Shown here in pieces: positions 62,001 through 64,000 of a DNA stretch of 64,000 nt. The position numbers were made by a program, and so were the translations under genes. The stretch spans positions 8,573,501 through 8,637,500 of the forward strand of contig OU612074.1 in assembly GCA_914767715.1 (NCBI GenBank), in the 5' to 3' direction. The DNA is from Membranipora membranacea. Taxonomy: Eukaryota; Bryozoa; Gymnolaemata; Cheilostomatida; Membraniporidae. The notes below the pieces were generated by a model. It searched no databases, was not told the origin of the DNA, and worked only from the letters and a program-made list of their open reading frames with translations. The stretch's first letter is position 1. The number at the start of each line of letters is the position of its first letter.

Positions 62001-62801
62001 GGATAACATTCAGACCACTTACCAGGCCAAAATGTGCAGTCAGCAGCGCACAGTCTGACTTTTATAACGCGAAGACCAGAAATTTAAAGCTGAGTGACTT
62101 TATTTTAGCTAGTCCAAAATATAGTGATTAAGCCAGCTTTAACATTTTTGTGTACTTTTATATTTTTTCCATCACTTTTCAAATCTACCAAGGGAAGACT
62201 TTTTGAATTTTAAAAATTGATATTTTAGAATGCAATGTCATGTATTTTTTTTATAATTGTAAGCATTTTTGAATGAAAAGCTACCAATTAAACAAACAAA
62301 CAAACAAACAATCAATCAATCAGAGCCAACACATTGGGTAACACAATGGGACCCTTTATATTACTTTGCAATGTTTGAATGTAAATGAGTGTACTTACAG
62401 CTGTGACTAAGTTACCAAGAATGTTTTCCAAGTTTCTAACTCTTCCCTCTAATGCAGCATCTGCAGCGACCATTCCCAGCACACAAATGCTACGCAAAAA
62501 TATATCAACACAAAAAGCTGAAGTAAAGTGCTAGAAAAAATATTGCTGAGCATTTACTAAGCAAAATCCTGCTTACAATATGGGTGCCTTAAGCGCGCGG
62601 CCGTCATATTTGGCATCAACTTGCGCTCAGTTTGCAGGCAATCTCATTGATTAAGGTATAAATCCGAAATACAATAATTTAAAAAAGTTGTTCTCTACAG
62701 ATTTAACAGCAGTCAACTTTCATAACCATTATGCGTTGCGTTTACCCAAATTAATGTATTAGATCTCACCTGAGAGGCACAGTAAGTATCTGTCTCTTCA
62801 T
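59014..62801 (-). CDS. Chimeric secreted / membrane protein, gene K (gene I N-terminus plus gene G-like TM exon)
   Basis: Seven exons read through: 62770-62801, 62399-62489, 60889-60994, 60173-60202, 59634-59744, 59385-59471, 59014-59138, in total 582 nt (193 aa) with every phase matching. The start M-K-R-Q-I-L-T-V-P-L-S-I-C-V-L-G gives a clear signal peptide. A coiled-coil-like stalk follows, then only the first part of the C4-like domain (F-V-Q-W-G-R-R-N-C). The two later exons of that domain, present in gene I, are absent. Instead a phase 1 exon with S-A-T-L-I-I-V-I-V-L-L-L follows, related to the transmembrane exon of gene G (S-A-T-L-I-I-L-L-V). The predicted product is a type I protein with a short basic tail. 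The hydrophobic segment is short (~15 residues), so membrane anchoring is uncertain. Expression of the joined form is unproven. Confidence 0.6.
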
Positions 62802-63650
62802 TGCTCTCTTTCCTCAGGCTGGAGCGATAATAAGTTCTGAATTCGAAGAATTAGTCTTACACCACTTGATTCATTGTGCATTAATTGTAGCTTGAGAGTC
62901 AATGCAGTTTGTTGGGGAGAATGGGAATACTTCACTGTAAACTTAAATAAAAGGTTTTAGCACCCAAGCTAGTATACAAGGAAGTTTCGTATTATTCCGA
63001 TTCCTTTCATTTCAAACTCAGTGCTTGTGTCTTGTAAGGATATCGATGCAACTGTCAACATCAAAAAAAGAAATTTAACCACCTTCTCTAAGCACCTTTT
63101 GATTTTTCTAGGGCTGGAACAAAGGGGAGTCTCAAATAAACTAAAGTGTGTCCCTTATATTGCTTTACCTTTAGATCTTGATATTACATAAAGACTCTAG
63201 TAACAAAGAATAAGGATGAGGCTCAGATTCGGGAGGAACAATTATTGGCAATACGATAAGGCTTTCCTGACAGATGAAGGTTACTGTGATCATTGTTACA
63301 GAAAAGGTGAATAAGGTATATCCTTCAACTAATTGTGAACTAAACAATCTATCTCGTCCATTACGTTAAGTCTGAGCTGGCAAACAATCAGCAAAACAGG
63401 ACACACAATATCCCGAATTAATGATCATCAATCAATCAATTAATAGTTATAGTAAGCTTTGACTAATACATAGTGTCAAAGCCATGCAAGGTAGGCGGTG
63501 AACTTAATCATATGAGGGTCATAAACTGAGTAGTGCAACAGAGGAGATGCTGGTTATGGATATAATATTTTAAAGTCTTTAAATAGTATGAGATCAAACA
63601 ATGAAGACACTGTTGTGCCTTCCTTAAAACAGAGCAGCTACACTGTAAAA
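59222..63650. repeat. Segmental duplication, gene K block of unit 2
   Basis: Counterpart of 29,735-33,130. It retains the exon (60,889-60,994) deleted from gene I and contains an intronic G run (61,499-61,519). Similarity continues upstream past the gene start to about 63,650, then ends at a GGTAC-rich sequence. Confidence 0.9.
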
Positions 63651-64000
63651 ACTAAAGGATACTATAAGGGTACAAAAAAGGTACACACTTCTGCTGGGTA
63701 CATTAAAGTGGCGTTAGATGGAACCTAGAGGGTACAATTCATCTTAATTGTACACGTACACGTCAGTAGAAATGGTACAATCATGTACCATCTTCTGGAG
63801 TTGTGCCAAGTAACCCTCCGAAAGGGTACAAATATGGTCCGTCAAAGTGTTATAAAGTGTACAAGTTAGAAATAGGTACAGAAATGGCCATGAAGGTCCA
63901 GGAAAGGTACAACTGTGGTACACGTCTCATGGTACATAAATGGGACAAAAATGGGTTAAGACCTTGCAACTTGTAGGCAATAAATTTAGAACTAATGGAG
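62802..64000. other. Upstream region of gene K and right edge of the window
   Basis: Up to about 63,650 this is the duplicated 5' flank shared with gene I. No exon is seen. From 63,670 to about 63,945 the sequence is unusually rich in GGTAC / GTACC words and matches nothing else in the window; it looks like part of a repeat element. Confidence 0.5.

Overview
The window is animal nuclear DNA: AT-rich, with multi-exon genes, consistent GT-AG introns, transposon debris and a eukaryotic tRNA-Ser. Two gene families dominate. One is SLC17-type (sialin / vesicular glutamate transporter) carriers. The other is extracellular proteins carrying the cysteine-rich domain annotated as 'short-chain collagen C4-like', which is abundant in sponges and also present in cnidarians. 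I favour a demosponge-like invertebrate, but the sequence alone does not prove it.

Layout of unit 1 (about 1-36,080): SLC17 copy A (+, 895-7270; all ten exons readable but the intron 1 acceptor AG is lost); SLC17 pseudogene B (-, 7670-12559, hosting a tRNA-Ser gene in an intron); SLC17 copy D (-, 16104-21750, the only fully intact copy, 521 aa); G, an Ig-domain type I membrane protein (-, 22345-27725); I, a decayed short-chain collagen C4-like gene (-, 28774-31993); and J, an intact type II membrane protein with that domain and an ITIM-like cytoplasmic motif (+, 33291-35730).

Unit 2 (about 36,090-64,000) repeats the same order: SLC17 copy C (+, pseudogene), an orphan SLC17 last exon F (-, the relic of a B counterpart), SLC17 copy E (-, heavily broken), and K (-, 59014-62801). 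K reads as a chimera: the N-terminal half of an I-like gene joined to a transmembrane exon related to the last exon of G. A gene with no counterpart in unit 1, H (-, 54277-58348; coiled coil, Lys/Pro-rich linker, hydrophobic C-terminus), lies between E and K. The window is therefore best read as a tandem duplication of a ~36 kb block, followed by mutually different decay of the two copies. The paralogue of J should lie just right of the window.

Mobile DNA: a 5'-truncated LINE with an 18-bp target duplication (57233-57917), a 3' end of the same family in intron 6 of C, older LINE remnants shared by D and E, a 98-bp foldback MITE with 8-bp target duplication, a perfect AT-rich hairpin, tRNA-like SINE remnants, and a MULE-like element of repeated, partly inverted units nested in another foldback element inside intron 3 of E. 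Exon boundaries were read by eye from splice sites, reading phase and comparison between paralogues. Summed exon lengths are whole codon numbers in D, A, G, H, J and K.
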